Of a stretch of 64,000 nt of DNA, positions 24,001 to 27,000 are shown in pieces. The stretch is from Dyella subtropica (GTDB taxonomy: Bacteria; Pseudomonadota; Gammaproteobacteria; Xanthomonadales; Rhodanobacteraceae): the NCBI RefSeq assembly GCF_026283965.1, contig NZ_JAPDPD010000004.1, forward strand, positions 124,001 through 188,000. The letters are read 5' to 3'. The notes under the pieces are model-generated. The model saw only the letters and a program-made list of their open reading frames with translations, did not search any database and was not told where the DNA came from. The position numbers and the translations under genes were made by a program. Positions within the stretch are counted from its first letter, which is position 1, and the number at the start of each line of letters is the position of its first letter.

Positions 24001-27000
24001 TCGACGCGCGCAGCGTGAGCTACGTGGAAGCGCAGGGCACCGGCAGCCACCTGGGCGACCCCATCGAGGTGGCCGGTCTGGCGAAGGCGTTCCGCCAGTG
24101 GACGCAGGACAAGCAGTTCTGTGCGATCGGCTCGGCCAAGTCGAACGTGGGCCACAGCGAGAGCGCGAGCGGCTTCGTCGCGGTCAGCAAGGTGCTGATG
24201 CAGATGAAGCACGGGATGCTGGCGCCGAGCCTGCACGCCGCCACGCCCAACCCGGAAATCCGCTTCGCCGATACGCCGTTCTTCGTGCAGCAGACCCTGG
24301 CCCCGTGGCCGCGTCCGCAGCTCGACGTCGACGGCCGCCGCCGCGAGTTCCCGCGGCGGGCGGGCATCTCATCGTTCGGCGCGGGCGGGGCGAATGCCCA
24401 CCTGGTGATCGAGGAATATGTCGCGCCAGCGGCGTCGGGCCGCGAAGGCCTGCTGGCCGGTCCCGCCATGATCGTGCTCTCGGCCCGCGATTCCGAACGC
24501 CTCAAGGCGCGGGCCGAACGATTGCTGGCGGCACTCGCCCCCGAACGCCGCGCCGCTGATCTGACGCTGGCCGACGTCGCGTACACCTTGCAAGTGGGCC
24601 GCGAGGCGATGGAGGAGCGGCTCGCTCTACTCGTGGAATCGCTCGACGAGCTGTGCGCGAAGCTGGCGGCGTTCGTCGTGGGCAGCAAGGACGTCGATGA
24701 CCTCTACACGGGCCAGGCGAAACGCAGCGCCTTCTCTATGCTCGCCGACGACGAGGACATGCAGACCGTCGTGCAGGCGTGGGTCGCCAAGGGCAAGTAC
24801 GGCAAGTTGCTGGACCTGTGGGTGAGGGGCTTCTCGTTCGACTGGAACACTCTCTACGGAAGCGGGCTCTACGCGGGCACGATGCATCCCCGCCGCGTCA
24901 GCCTGCCCACGTATCCGTTCGCGCGCGAGCGTTGCTGGACGGATGTCCGCTACCCGGACGCCGCCGATGCGTTGCCTGCCATGGGCGCCGTGCGAACGGA
25001 CGTCCCGCTTGCTGTTACCGCGGCGCGCACGGCCGATCCCGTGCAGACGATGATGCGCATCTGGTGCGAGTTGCTGGGCCGCCCGTCGGTGGCCATCGAC
25101 GACGATTTCTTCGAACTCGGTGGTCATTCCCTGCTGGCGACGCAGCTGGCCGCGCGCATTCGCGATGAGTTCGGGGTAGACGTGCTGGTGAGCACGATCC
25201 TGGAAGCGCCCACCCTGGGCGCACTCATCCAGCGCCTCTCCATGTTCGTGCCGACGCCCGATGGAGTGGATGTCCCGCAAGCAGTGGCGACGACGGCGGA
25301 TGCGTCGGTGGACGCGTCGTTCCCGCTGTCGTTCGCGCAGCAGCGGCTGTGGTTCCTCGACCAGTTGGAAGGGCACAGCCCCACGTACAACATTCCCGCC
25401 GCGGTTCGCCTGAAAGGCCGGCTGGGCGCCGACGCGTTGGAGGGCGCCCTCAATGACGTCGTCGCCCGCCACGACGCCTTGCGTGCCCGCTTTGGAAGCG
25501 TGGACGGCACGCCGGTGCAGCACATCGCCCCGCGTCTGGACCTGGCGCTCATGCTGCACGATCTGCGTGGCCTCGCGCCGAAGGAGCGCGAGGTGAAGAT
25601 GCGTTGGCTGATGCTCGACGAGGCCCGCACGCCCTTCGATCTGCAAGGCGGTCCGCTCGTTCGCGGCAGCCTGTTGCGGCTGGCCGACGAAGAACACCTG
25701 CTGCTGTTGACCATGCATCACATCGTCTCCGACGGCTGGTCCATGGGCATTCTCGTGCGCGAGCTCGGCGCCTTGTACGCCCATCGCAGTTTCGGCGGCG
25801 AGGCGTCGCTGCCGGAGCTGCCGATGCGTTACGTCGACTTCGCCCGCTGGCAGCGCGAATGGCTGAGCGGCGAGGTGCTGGAACGGCAATTGGGCTATTG
25901 GAAGAAACAACTGGCCGGTAGCCCGACGCTGCTGACCTTGCCGACCGATCGCCCACGCCCGCCCACCCAGGGCCAGGACGGCGCCGCACTGGCCTACGCC
26001 CTCCCGGCCGGCCTCAGCGCGAAGCTGCAGACGCTGAGCCGGAAGTCGCAGGGCACCTTGTTCATGACCCTCTGCGCCGCCTTCAATGTGTTGCTGGCCC
26101 GTTATTCCGGCCAGACCGACATCTGCATCGGCACGCCGATCGCCAACCGCAATCGCAGCGAGATCGAGGGCCTGATCGGCCTCTTCGTGAACACCCTGGC
26201 GCTGCGCACCCAGGTGGACCTGAGCGCCGGGTTCACCGACCTGCTCAAGCAGGTACGCGCCACCACGCTCGACGCCTATGCGCACCAGGACGTGCAGTTC
26301 GAACAACTCGTGGGTGCGGTGCAGCCCGAGCGCCACACCAGCTACTCGCCGTTGTTCCAGGTGATGCTGGTGTTGCAGAACACGCCGCTCGACCTGGCGT
26401 TGCCAGGGCTGGAGCTGGAGCTGGTGCCGCACGAGACCGTGACCGCCAAGTTCGACATCACCCTGACCCTGGCCGAAAGTCCACAGGGCCTGCACGGCAG
26501 CTTCGAGTACAACACCGACCTCTTCGACCGCGCGACGATCGAGCGGATGGGCGGCCACTTCACCCATCTCCTGCAGGCGATCGTGGCCGAGCCGGAGCGG
26601 CCCGTGGGCGAGTTGTCCATGGTCGGCGAGGCCGAGCGCCAACACCTCGTCTACGGCTTCAACGACACCACGAAGGTCTATCCGCTAGTGGGGCCGGACA
26701 CCCACACGCTGCACCAGCTGTTCGAGGTGCAGGTGGCGCGCGGCCCGAACCACACCGCGGTGGTGTATGAAGGCGCGTCGCTGACCTATGCTGAGCTCAA
26801 TGCCCGGGCGAACCGCCTGGCGCGCCACCTGCGCCGTCTCGGCGTGGGACCCGACGTGCTCGTCGGCCTGTGCACCGAGCGCTCGATCGAGATGATCGTG
26901 GGCTTGTACGCGATCGTGAAGGCCGGTGGCGCCTACGTGCCGCTCGATCCGACCTATCCAGCCGACCGCCTGGCGACCATCGTGGACGACGCGGCCCCCG

